Of a stretch of DNA of 54,731 nt, positions 25,640-34,035 are shown in pieces. The stretch comes from Sulfurimonas sp. (GTDB lineage Bacteria > Campylobacterota > Campylobacteria > Campylobacterales > Sulfurimonadaceae): positions 1 to 54,731 of the forward strand of contig JAMORO010000086.1 of the NCBI GenBank assembly GCA_027063505.1, written 5' to 3'. How positions within the stretch are numbered: the first letter of the stretch is position 1; each line of letters begins with the position of its first letter. The notes under the pieces are model-generated. The model was not told where the DNA came from, ran no database searches, and was given only the letters and a program-made list of their open reading frames with translations. The position numbers and the translations under genes were made by a program.

Positions 25640-27424
25640 TTATTCTACTCTTGAAATTTGAACTTTCACTTCCTGAAAAACAGCACTTTTACCTTCATAC
25701 GAATGAAGTGCTGATGTAAGATTATTCACCCCTCGCGTGCCACTATATATTAGAATACAATCATGCCGAAGATCATCATTATGTTTAACTTTAAGAGTCA
25801 CACTTCCAACTGAAGAACTAAGAATAATCTCTTCTCCCTCTCTAAATTCTAAAGCACTATGTAAAAACACTTCACTTTCACGTTTAAACTGCGAGTTCAA
25901 ACTTTTAGGACTTTTGGGGCTTATAAGATGAAAATCCTTACTAACTTTTCTCTTTTTATTTCTATTTTTTGTAAGAACTATCTTATTAGAACCTTTATCT
26001 ATTTCTATCTCTTCTAAAAAGAAAAACTCTCCATCATCAGTATCAAAACCATCTTTATAGGGTATCTCTTCTCTCTCTTTAACTCTAAAAGAACTATCTG
26101 CATGAAGAGTTGAAAAGCTTTTAAAGTGCTCTATATATTGAGACTCAGATTTTATAGGTATCTCATATGCGTTGCAGAGATAAGCAGCTAAATTATACTC
26201 ACTGATCCCCACTTCACTCTCAGACTGTTTTGGCATAGGTAGCATAGCATTATGTGAGTAAGATGTACGAATATCCTCTTTTTCTAAAAATGTTTTGGCA
26301 GGGATAACTAAGTCAGCTCTTTGACTTGTTTCATTCTCATAAATCCCGAAATAGACAACATTCTGTGTATGTCTCATGGCATTTGTAACACGTAAACTAT
26401 CTGGCATTTGAGAGAGAGGATTTGCACCTTGAATAAATACTGTCTTAAACTCATCAAACGCTGTATCAACCTTAGAGACTCGTTTTGCTTTAGTAGTAAA
26501 AGGAGACTCTACTCCTGCTTTAGAACTTCCAAGATAAGCCACACCACACCCCTCTTTTCCAAAGAGTCCAAGAGCAGCACCAAAGGCATCAATAGCACGC
26601 ATAATATCCGCACCATCTCTATACTTTTGAATTCCGACTCCACAAACAATAGCAACTTTTTTATCTTTTACAAGCTCTATTATCTTTCCAACTTCACCTA
26701 AAGAGACACTCATATTTTCAAGCATTGACTTGATACGAATAGTTTGTGTCAACTCATAATACTCTTCAAATTCATTTCCATACTCTTCTAAAAAATCATT
26801 ATCACACATATCGTTAATATGTAAAAAACGAGCAAGCATCATTGCAAGGTACATATCGGTATGTGGTTTTATCTGAATAAATAGATCCGCACTTTTAGCT
26901 ATCTTTGTTTTTACAGGATCTATGACAATAATAGTCTTATCTTTTATAAGAGGTAAAAGATGAGAAGATGTAGTATGTGGGTTTCTTCCCCAAAAAATGA
27001 CAACTTCACTCTTAGCTATCTCTTGGATAGGCATATTTTTATTAGAACCTCGTCCTTCAATGATGCCAGCCTCCCCCGCTCCATCACATAGAGTTCCATT
27101 AGTAAGAGTAGCACCAATCTGAGCAAAAAAATGATCGGTAACCTCTTGCATAAGTCCAAAATTTCCACTTCCTCTATAGTGAAGTGTTTCACTTTTCAAG
27201 TTAGCATCTAAAATCTCTTTGAGTTTTTCTAAGGCCTCTTGCATTGAGATCTCTTGGCCTTTATAGCGAGGTGTTTGAACTCTCTCAAAACTACTATAAT
27301 GATTTAAATGAGGACATAAAAACCCTTGAGTATGCCCATCTTTTGTTGCATAAATCTTTTCATCTTCATAAGTGATACTACAAGCATCAAAACAGTCCAA
27401 AGGACAGGCTGTCATCTTTTTCAC
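25640..27424 (-). CDS. Molybdopterin oxidoreductase of the DMSO reductase family
   Basis: This is a 594-residue enzyme, small for the family. The N-terminus has the iron-sulfur motif CPLDCFDACS plus a fourth Cys in GFLCPH, predicting one [4Fe-4S] cluster. Molybdopterin-dinucleotide contacts follow (VIFWGRNPHTTSSHL, VIVDP-type strand). The segment GTLCDGAGEAG lies near the expected metal-ligand loop, so a Cys ligand is possible. There is no Tat signal, so it is cytosolic. No electron-transfer or membrane subunit is adjacent. The start is GTG at 27424, overlapping the adaptor stop as TAGTG, with AAAGGA seven bases upstream. The substrate is not identifiable. Confidence 0.85.
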   Translation of the reverse strand: MKKMTACPLDCFDACSITYEDEKIYATKDGHTQGFLCPHLNHYSSFERVQTPRYKGQEISMQEALEKLKEILDANLKSETLHYRGSGNFGLMQEVTDHFFAQIGATLTNGTLCDGAGEAGIIEGRGSNKNMPIQEIAKSEVVIFWGRNPHTTSSHLLPLIKDKTIIVIDPVKTKIAKSADLFIQIKPHTDMYLAMMLARFLHINDMCDNDFLEEYGNEFEEYYELTQTIRIKSMLENMSVSLGEVGKIIELVKDKKVAIVCGVGIQKYRDGADIMRAIDAFGAALGLFGKEGCGVAYLGSSKAGVESPFTTKAKRVSKVDTAFDEFKTVFIQGANPLSQMPDSLRVTNAMRHTQNVVYFGIYENETSQRADLVIPAKTFLEKEDIRTSYSHNAMLPMPKQSESEVGISEYNLAAYLCNAYEIPIKSESQYIEHFKSFSTLHADSSFRVKEREEIPYKDGFDTDDGEFFFLEEIEIDKGSNKIVLTKNRNKKRKVSKDFHLISPKSPKSLNSQFKRESEVFLHSALEFREGEEIILSSSVGSVTLKVKHNDDLRHDCILIYSGTRGVNNLTSALHSYEGKSAVFQEVKVQISRVE

Positions 27425-28221
27425 TACTTATCCTTTAGTTCAACTTTCACAAGTTTAGAAAAAAGTTTTGGTGCTGCTATAATTATTTGTGCTTTATATT
27501 TAGAAATATTTTTACTATCTGCTATATCCAAGAGTCTATCAACTCTGTAGGCTGTTTTAACACCATCAATATATACAACACTACTCTTTGCATCTAAAAC
27601 ATCTTCTGTATTAAGGTATATAGTCAAAATTGCTTTTGTTGTGTCTACCACTGTTGCTAATGGTGTCGACTTATTCACAACTTGACCTACTTTTACATCG
27701 ATTGAATAAAGTGCATATCCCTCTGCCGAAAGCTTTTTATCTTTTATACTTCTTAAAAGTTGTGCTTTACGAAGCTTTAAATCAGTAATCTGTGTTTTTA
27801 AAGTATTAATCTCTTTATGTGTCGCTAAATAAGAATTTTCACTCGCAACAAGATCATAAAACTCTCTATCTTTTTCAACACTTGATTTAATCTTCATCTC
27901 TTTAACACGGTCAAAATTTTCACGTTTACGCTCTAAAGAGTTTTTAAGATTGACAAGTATTTTTTCATTGATCGTTACAGTGTTTCTAAGATAATCTAAC
28001 TTCTCTTGTGTATACTTTAGTTCATCACGATCAAGTTGTGAATCAATCTCTAAATAGATACTTTTAGAGAGCTTTTCCCCTATCATCTCTTCCTTAGCTG
28101 TTACAACAGTACCAACAACATTTGAAGAAATCTTTCTCACCTCATAGGGCTCAACTTTCGAGTAGTAAATATTTGCATTTAACACACTCGTAACAATAAA
28201 TATAAACATTAATAATTTCAT
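27424..28221 (-). CDS. HlyD-like periplasmic adaptor protein
   Basis: This is a 265-residue secreted protein with signal peptide MKLLMFIFIVTSVLNA. After a short beta segment (VVGTVVTAKEEMIGEKL) comes a long helical hairpin (about 60-160), then a lipoyl-like half (YSIDVKVGQVVNKSTPLATVVD) and a beta-barrel-like end. This is the outline of membrane-fusion proteins, though shorter than most and lacking an obvious membrane anchor. It heads a seven-gene reverse-strand run containing a TolC homologue. The inner-membrane transporter is missing from the run, so its partner is unknown. Confidence 0.75.
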   Translation of the reverse strand: MKLLMFIFIVTSVLNANIYYSKVEPYEVRKISSNVVGTVVTAKEEMIGEKLSKSIYLEIDSQLDRDELKYTQEKLDYLRNTVTINEKILVNLKNSLERKRENFDRVKEMKIKSSVEKDREFYDLVASENSYLATHKEINTLKTQITDLKLRKAQLLRSIKDKKLSAEGYALYSIDVKVGQVVNKSTPLATVVDTTKAILTIYLNTEDVLDAKSSVVYIDGVKTAYRVDRLLDIADSKNISKYKAQIIIAAPKLFSKLVKVELKDK

Positions 28222-28339
28222 AACAAACCAACTTATTTTTTAAATATATACTTTTATTCTATCATTACATTACTAATATTCAAGAATATTTCATGCTATT
28301 TTTGGTATTATATCAAGATATATAATCAAAGGGAATTTA

Positions 28340-29278
28340 ATGTCAGTACTTGATAATGTTGATGCGGCCACAAACCTGGCTAAAAACAACGAACTACAGC
28401 TTTTAGTATTTAGAGTAAGCCATACTAAAGACTCTGCTTATTATGCAATAAATGTATTTAAGACTCGTGAAGTTGTTGAATCAAAGAATCATTTTCTAAC
28501 ACAGATTCCATCGGCACACCCTCTTTTAGAAGGTACAATTATGCTTCGAGGATTACAGATTCCTATTCTTAATCTTCCTGCATGGCTTGGAAATCATCTT
28601 ACAAAAGAAGATACACAAAAATCAAACATCTTGATTTGTGATTTTAATGGTGTAATTATTGGTCTACGTATTATGTCTGCATTTCGTGTTATAAAAAAGA
28701 ACTGGAATGAGATGCATGCTCCGGATAGTTATAGACTTAAGGAAGATGGTGTTGTAATGAATGACACACGCCTTGAAGATGGGAGTCTCTGTCTAATTTT
28801 AGATTATGAAAAACTACTCTCGGATGTGCTCCCTCAAGCGATGGTTAATGTTGACGAAGATACAGCTAATCTACTCGATATTCCTATTCCTGAGAAGCTT
28901 AGAAATGGTACTGTATTAGTTGCAGAAGACTCTAAAACAGCACAACGTCATCTTATTCAAATTTTTGCAAATGCTAACATAAATATGCAGCTTTTCGATA
29001 ATGGCAAAAAACTTGTTGACTTTATAGAATCTCTTGGAGAAAAAGCAGTTAATATTCCAGCTATAATTACAGATATAGAGATGCCTGAGATGTCAGGATT
29101 TACAGTTATAAAAACTTTAAAAAATAGTATCTATGCGAAAGATATCCCTATCATTGTCAACTCATCTATGACAGGTGCAAATAATAAACGTGAAGCTGAG
29201 CTCCTTGGTGCAGATGCTTTTATTGACAAAACAAAAAGTCATAATGTTATTCCACTTATTATCTCTGTAATGAAATAG
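28340..29278 (+). CDS. cheV: Chemotaxis coupling protein CheV
   Basis: This 312-residue fusion has an N-terminal CheW domain (about 15-165), which couples receptors to CheA (PLLEGTIMLRGLQIPILNLPAW), and a C-terminal receiver domain (about 188-312) with phospho-acceptor Asp245 in AIITDIEMPEMSGF and the Lys of FIDKTKSHN. CheV is thought to help adaptation in Campylobacterota. It is transcribed alone. The upstream region is shared with the divergent adaptor gene, with AAGGG as ribosome binding site. The oad operon converges on it. Confidence 0.94.
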   Translation: MSVLDNVDAATNLAKNNELQLLVFRVSHTKDSAYYAINVFKTREVVESKNHFLTQIPSAHPLLEGTIMLRGLQIPILNLPAWLGNHLTKEDTQKSNILICDFNGVIIGLRIMSAFRVIKKNWNEMHAPDSYRLKEDGVVMNDTRLEDGSLCLILDYEKLLSDVLPQAMVNVDEDTANLLDIPIPEKLRNGTVLVAEDSKTAQRHLIQIFANANINMQLFDNGKKLVDFIESLGEKAVNIPAIITDIEMPEMSGFTVIKTLKNSIYAKDIPIIVNSSMTGANNKREAELLGADAFIDKTKSHNVIPLIISVMK

Positions 29279-29306
29279 TTCAAAAATTCATAAAATCCTT
29301 CTTTTA

Positions 29307-29327
29307 CTCTCATGGTTTTCATGAGAG
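29307..29327. terminator. Hairpin after cheV
   Basis: A perfect 8-bp inverted repeat (CTCTCATG / CATGAGAG, five-base loop) lies 28 bases after the cheV stop in the convergent gap. No T-tract follows on either strand, so intrinsic termination is uncertain. Confidence 0.4.
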
Positions 29328-29412
29328 AAATCAATCTACAATTAATTAAAATACAAAAAATAAGTTAAAATGTAAGCATTCTAGAAAACCACTATAATAG
29401 ATAAGGAAGAGA

Positions 29413-29434
29413 TAACGACGCAGATGCGCCGCTA
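29413..29434 (-). terminator. Hairpin after oadB
   Basis: An imperfect inverted repeat of 10 pairs (two of them G-U in RNA) with a very small loop lies 22 bases past the oadB stop, GC-rich against its surroundings (arms TAGCGGCGCA / TGCGTCGTTA on the minus strand). A pyrimidine-rich but not pure-T stretch follows. A terminator for the oad operon is the likely role. Confidence 0.45.
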
Positions 29435-29455
29435 TTTAGATTTTTGTGTAAAACC

Positions 29456-30778
29456 TTATTGGAAGAGAGAGATAAGTACACCAGCCGCAACTGCTGAACC
29501 AATAACACCTGCAACATTTGGACCCATTGCATGCATTAAAAGCATATTTGTACGGTCATACTCCATACCTACTTTATTTGATACACGAGCTGCCATTGGA
29601 ACTGCTGATACACCAGCAGAACCAATAAGTGGATTAATTTTATGACCAGGAAAAAGGTTCATAACTTTAGCCATTAAAACACCTGATGCAGTACCAACAG
29701 AGAATGCAATAATACCAAGAACCATGATAAACATAGTATCAGGTACAAGGAACTGATCTGCTGCAAGTTTAGAACCAACACCAAGACCTAAGAAGATTGT
29801 AGTGATGTTAATAAGTGCATTTTGAAGTGTATCATTAAGACGTTCAACAACACCTGACTCTTTTAAGAAGTTACCAAACATAAATGCACCAATAAGTGGT
29901 GTAGATTCTGGAAGAACTAAGATTGCAAGAGTTAAAACCATTACAGGGAAAACAAGTTTCTCTAAACGTGATACATGACGAAGTGTTGTCATTTTTATTT
30001 TACGCTCTGCATCCGTTGTAAGTGCCTTCATAATTGGAGGTTGAATAATAGGAACCATAGCCATATAACTATAAGAAGCAACTGCGATAGCACCTAAAAG
30101 TTCAGGAGCAAGTTTCGTTGCGATAAAGATAGATGTCGGACCATCTGCTCCACCAATGATAGAGATAGCTGATGCTTGTTGTAGTGTAAAGTCAACAAAT
30201 CCTGCTTGAGAAAGTGCAACTGCACCTACAAGTGTTCCAAAAATACCAAACTGAGCAGCACCACCAAGCAGAGCTGTTTTAGGATTTGAAAGAAGTGGAC
30301 CAAAGTCTGTCATCGCACCAACACCCATAAAGATGATGATAGGAAACATCTCATTTGAGAGACCCATACTATAGATAACACCTAAGAAACCATGCTCACC
30401 AGCAATTCCAGCAACTGGGATATTAGCAAGTAATCCACCAAATGCTATTGGTAAAAGAAGTAATGGCTCAAAACCTTTAGCTATTGCTAACCAAAAAAGG
30501 AAAAAAGTCACTAAAATCATAATTACACGACCAGCACCTTTATGAAAAGTACTCATAGGTTGCCCTTTTGAGTCTAACTCTTCACCTGGATTAATTAAAG
30601 CAACAATACCTGTTGATGCAACAAAACCACTAATCATCTCACTAAAAGACTTAGTTTTATAAGTCTCTTCTTTGTGAGTAGTCTGTGCTTCAGTAGTTGC
30701 AGCATGTCCATTTGCAGATGCATTAGTGAATGCAAAAAGCATCATTAATGCAAGAAATTTAAGTACAATATTTTTCAT
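29456..30778 (-). CDS. oadB: Sodium-translocating decarboxylase beta subunit
   Basis: This is the polytopic membrane subunit (440 residues) that couples decarboxylation of carboxybiotin to Na+ export. Typical segments are [71 protein letters not shown] (split between helices), and the C-terminal [17 protein letters not shown]. The N-terminus has a signal-like stretch and a His/Thr-rich extension of about 45 residues before the usual start of the family. It is the last gene of oadG-oadA-oadB, six bases after oadA. Confidence 0.95.
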   Translation of the reverse strand: MKNIVLKFLALMMLFAFTNASANGHAATTEAQTTHKEETYKTKSFSEMISGFVASTGIVALINPGEELDSKGQPMSTFHKGAGRVIMILVTFFLFWLAIAKGFEPLLLLPIAFGGLLANIPVAGIAGEHGFLGVIYSMGLSNEMFPIIIFMGVGAMTDFGPLLSNPKTALLGGAAQFGIFGTLVGAVALSQAGFVDFTLQQASAISIIGGADGPTSIFIATKLAPELLGAIAVASYSYMAMVPIIQPPIMKALTTDAERKIKMTTLRHVSRLEKLVFPVMVLTLAILVLPESTPLIGAFMFGNFLKESGVVERLNDTLQNALINITTIFLGLGVGSKLAADQFLVPDTMFIMVLGIIAFSVGTASGVLMAKVMNLFPGHKINPLIGSAGVSAVPMAARVSNKVGMEYDRTNMLLMHAMGPNVAGVIGSAVAAGVLISLFQ

Positions 30779-30784
30779 ATTTGT

Positions 30785-32572
30785 TTATCCTATTACAGCT
30801 ACAGTTTGGCCTTCTACAACTTTATCATTTGTAGCAACATTAATCGACTTAACAACTCCACCTTTAGGTGCAACAACATCAATTTCCATTTTCATTGACT
30901 CTAAAATCATAATCACATCGCCTTCGTTTACACTTTGACCTGGATTAGCAACAATTTTCCAAACATTACCCGGAAGAAGTGCTTTGATTTCAATATCTGT
31001 ACCTGAAGTCACTGGAGCTGAAGTAGCTGCTGCTTCACCATTTACTGCTGTAACTTGAATATCTGCGTCACCCTCAGCAACTTGAACACTAAACTTTTGA
31101 CCATCTACTACTACTGTATAATTTCCACTACCCATTGAACTTCCTTCACAATCGTTTTTCATTTCTGATATTTTACGTACATTTAATTCGCCTTTTCCAA
31201 GAAGGAAAGCGATACCTTTTTCCTGACATGCAGCTGCAATAAAGATATTCTCTTCTGTTACTTCAATGTCATTCTCTTTTAGCTCATCTATAGCATGTTG
31301 TAGAGACTTAGTCTCATCAGCGTCAGCAATATCTAAAGCATTTTTAGTTGTAGGCTCTAATCCTAACTTCTCTGAGGCAATTTTTACGATCTCTGGATCT
31401 GGAGCAACTGGTGTTTTACCAAAATAACCAAGCACCATTTTTCCATATCCTGGTGCGATTGCATTCCAAGGACCTTGCATAACATTGTTAAGTGCTTGTT
31501 GGAAGTAGAACTGAGAAACAGGAGTTACAGAAGTACCATAACCACCTTTTTCAACTACCTCTTGCATAGCAGCAATAACTTCTGGGAATTTATCTAAGAT
31601 GTCGTTATCACGCATCATTTGAGTATTTGCAGTAAGTGCACCACCTGGCATTGGTGAGAATGGAATCACTGGAGAAACCATAGTCGCTTCTGGAGGCATG
31701 AAATAATCACTTAGACATGACTGTAGCTCTTTCTCATAAGTAAGGATCTTACCAATCTCTAGTCCACCAAGGTCAAAGTTCATTCCCTTTGTTGCATGAA
31801 GCATAGTTAAGATATCTGGTTGACTTGTTCCACCTGAAACAGGAGCTGCAGCCATATCAATACCATCAATACCAGCTTCAAGTGCTGCCATATAAGCAGA
31901 AACAGAAACACCTGCAGTCTCATGTGTATGTAAACGAAGGTGTGTACCCTCAGGAACTAAAGCACGTGCCATTTTAATAGTTTCAAAAACTTTTTGAGGA
32001 TTTGAAGTACCAGATGCATCTTTAAAACAGATACTATCATAAGGGATACCGGCATCTAAAATATCACGAAGAGTCTTTTCATAGAACTCAACATCGTGAG
32101 CACCGTGACAACCTGGTGGTAAATCCATCATAGTTACAACTACTTCATGCTTAAGACCGTGATGAGCAATTCTCTCACCTGAGTACTTAAGGTTTTCAAC
32201 ATCATTTAAAGCATCGAAGTTACGAATAGTTGTAGTTCCATGTTTTTTAAACATTTTTGCATGTAAGTCAATAAGTTCTTTTGAACCTGTGTCAAGCATA
32301 ACAGTGTTTACACCACGAGAAAGAGTTTGAAGATTTGCATCAGGGCCAACTATTTCACGGAATTTATCCATCATTTCAAATGCATCTTCTCTTAAGTAGA
32401 AGTATAAAGATTGAAATCTTGCACCACCACCAAATTCAAAGTGATTAATTCCTGCCATTTTTGCAGCTTCAACAGCTGGAAAAAAGTCATTCATTAGAAC
32501 ACGACCGCCATATACTGACTGGAAGCCGTCTCTAAACGTTGTATCCATTACATCTATAAATTTCTTAGCCAT
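30785..32572 (-). CDS. oadA: Oxaloacetate decarboxylase alpha / pyruvate carboxylase B-type subunit
   Basis: This 595-residue carboxyltransferase has its own biotin carrier domain. The N-terminal TIM-barrel shows DTTFRDGFQSVYGGR, the metal and substrate strand SICFKDASGTSNP, and RLHTHETAGVSV. The C-terminus ends in the biotinyl domain with ESMKMEID (biotin Lys561), linked by an Ala/Thr-rich hinge. Grouping with oadB and oadG supports a Na+-pumping oxaloacetate decarboxylase. The same protein could serve pyruvate carboxylase if a subunit A exists elsewhere. The ribosome binding site AAGGA precedes the ATG. Confidence 0.94.
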   Translation of the reverse strand: MAKKFIDVMDTTFRDGFQSVYGGRVLMNDFFPAVEAAKMAGINHFEFGGGARFQSLYFYLREDAFEMMDKFREIVGPDANLQTLSRGVNTVMLDTGSKELIDLHAKMFKKHGTTTIRNFDALNDVENLKYSGERIAHHGLKHEVVVTMMDLPPGCHGAHDVEFYEKTLRDILDAGIPYDSICFKDASGTSNPQKVFETIKMARALVPEGTHLRLHTHETAGVSVSAYMAALEAGIDGIDMAAAPVSGGTSQPDILTMLHATKGMNFDLGGLEIGKILTYEKELQSCLSDYFMPPEATMVSPVIPFSPMPGGALTANTQMMRDNDILDKFPEVIAAMQEVVEKGGYGTSVTPVSQFYFQQALNNVMQGPWNAIAPGYGKMVLGYFGKTPVAPDPEIVKIASEKLGLEPTTKNALDIADADETKSLQHAIDELKENDIEVTEENIFIAAACQEKGIAFLLGKGELNVRKISEMKNDCEGSSMGSGNYTVVVDGQKFSVQVAEGDADIQVTAVNGEAAATSAPVTSGTDIEIKALLPGNVWKIVANPGQSVNEGDVIMILESMKMEIDVVAPKGGVVKSINVATNDKVVEGQTVAVIG

Positions 32573-32580
32573 TGTTATCC

Positions 32581-32808
32581 TTAACCTCTATGATGTTTAA
32601 TCGCTGCTGTTATTGCTGCAACTACTTTTTTGTTATCTTGTTGTGCTGGAGCCGAAGGCGTTGCACTTGCTTGTGGTTCAGGGAAAAATTTATGAACAAT
32701 GTATGACATTGCATTCATTGATGCGATCATAATCACTAGAAATATGAACACAGTTCCCATTCCAAGACCCATAAATTTAAACCCTTCTACTATGAGGTTA
32801 GTTTCCAT
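32581..32808 (-). CDS. oadG: Oxaloacetate decarboxylase gamma subunit
   Basis: This small (75 residues) single-pass membrane protein holds the alpha and beta subunits together. A hydrophobic helix (GMGTVFIFLVIMIASMNAMSYIV) is followed by a Pro/Ala-rich linker and a basic, His-ended tail (KHHRG) suited to Zn2+ binding, as in other OadG proteins. I start at ATG 32808 since AAAGG lies seven bases upstream. An earlier in-frame ATG at 32826 overlaps the site. It is the first gene of the oadGAB operon. Confidence 0.85.
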   Translation of the reverse strand: METNLIVEGFKFMGLGMGTVFIFLVIMIASMNAMSYIVHKFFPEPQASATPSAPAQQDNKKVVAAITAAIKHHRG

Positions 32809-32981
32809 AAAATTACCTTTATTCATAATTTGTGGGCTTAGTATAGTGTAAAGATGTTTAAATGTACATTTCTCCTTATTTATTATTTTTGTAAATTTAC
32901 CTAATTGTTACTTTTTGATTTAAAGTAAAACTATTTTTCGCTAAAATGCTCTTATATATTTAAAGATAGGAAAGAAAAAGT

Positions 32982-33284
32982 ATGATTATTGGAATGTTTG
33001 AACAAGATTTTATTGCATATATGATATTTGGACTCATTTTAAATTTTGTCTTCTCTATAATGTTTGGTATCTACCTCTCAAACAATATTGGTATGCAAGA
33101 AATGATTAGCAGCAAAGGAAATAAAGAGCAACCACTTATTGTTAAAATAAGCCTCTTTATTCCCTATGCTAAAATGTTAATTACACTCTATCGAGTAATG
33201 ATTCTTCAACTATTCTTTCTCAATCGTGGCCATACATATAAAGAGTTCTGGGTATATATGACCAATGAAGAACAAGATACTTAG
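32982..33284 (+). CDS. Small membrane protein, two predicted helices
   Basis: This 100-residue protein is of unknown family. Helix one spans about 10-32 (YMIFGLILNFVFSIMFGIYL) and helix two about 52-80, with a basic loop between them. A promoter-like GCTAAAAT precedes it by about 40 bases, and AGGAAAG is the ribosome binding site. A second small membrane protein begins on the base after its stop. I do not recognise it. Confidence 0.7.
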   Translation: MIIGMFEQDFIAYMIFGLILNFVFSIMFGIYLSNNIGMQEMISSKGNKEQPLIVKISLFIPYAKMLITLYRVMILQLFFLNRGHTYKEFWVYMTNEEQDT

Positions 33285-33458
33285 ATGAATGATTTTAAAC
33301 TTAAGTTAATACTTAGTATTTTAGGTGGTGTTGTATTTTCATTTATATTTATACTCCTTACTTTTGCACTTCCTGTTAAGAAAAAAAGTAATATGGTGTA
33401 TCTAAAAAAGCCTAAGGGTAAGTTAGAGATAATCTCTCACTCACTTAAAAATAATTAG
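33285..33458 (+). CDS. 57-residue single-pass membrane protein
   Basis: An open frame of 57 codons begins with ATG directly after the TAG of the upstream gene, so translation by coupling is likely. It has a basic start (MNDFKLK), one strong hydrophobic helix (about 8-30) and a basic soluble tail (VKKKSNMVYLKKPKGK), placing the tail in the cytoplasm or periplasm depending on topology. It stops two bases before the end of the convergent gene. Function is unknown, and its length is near the limit of what sequence alone can support. Confidence 0.6.
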   Translation: MNDFKLKLILSILGGVVFSFIFILLTFALPVKKKSNMVYLKKPKGKLEIISHSLKNN

Positions 33459-33459
33459 T

Positions 33460-33945
33460 TTAAAAAGTATTCTTTACTTCTATTATTTTGATTGTTTTAT
33501 AAGCATAGACAGGTTTGAGTCGTATTGCACAAGCACGAAGAGTTTCAAGACAACCAAAGAGATACTCTAAATCATCTTTTTTCATAAGTTCTCCAAGTAG
33601 AACTACAGCATCTTTAATACGTAAATTTCTAGCAACACCCAAATTTTTATGAGCAAGCTCTCGAAACTCCACATAATCAAGTTCTTCTTTTGCATCTACT
33701 TTAGCTTGAAATGCATAAAGCATCTCTTCAAGTTGAATTATATCTTTTATAATCTGTGCAACATAATCTTCAACAAGCTCTTCAATAAGTTCATCATCTA
33801 TTCCGAGCTCTTCCATAGCTTCTTGCGAACTATACTGATACCCTTCATTAAAATAAGTATTACAAATTTTCACTGCATCATCAACTAATTTTCTAATTTC
33901 AATATTCTGCTTATCACGGCGTTCTTGCTTCTGTACTGTATTCAT
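33460..33945 (-). CDS. Hypothetical acidic helical protein
   Basis: This 161-residue soluble protein is predicted to be almost all helix, with acidic runs such as ELIEELVEDYVAQIIKDIIQLEEMLY. It has no signal peptide, membrane segment or known motif. No Shine-Dalgarno sequence precedes the ATG. A weak -10-like TATTTT sits exactly six bases before it, so a leaderless transcript is possible here too. I do not recognise the family. Confidence 0.65.
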   Translation of the reverse strand: MNTVQKQERRDKQNIEIRKLVDDAVKICNTYFNEGYQYSSQEAMEELGIDDELIEELVEDYVAQIIKDIIQLEEMLYAFQAKVDAKEELDYVEFRELAHKNLGVARNLRIKDAVVLLGELMKKDDLEYLFGCLETLRACAIRLKPVYAYKTIKIIEVKNTF

Positions 33946-34035
33946 ACATATAAAATAACATTATTTATATAAAATACAGCACAAAGTATTTAAATACCTA
34001 TATGAATGCTACTAAAACACTCATATATTAAAAGA

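Noticed and set aside
32895..32910. Palindrome GTAAATTTAC in the oadG upstream gap as an operator
   Set aside because: Ten AT-rich palindromic bases are expected by chance at this composition, and it does not align with either promoter.
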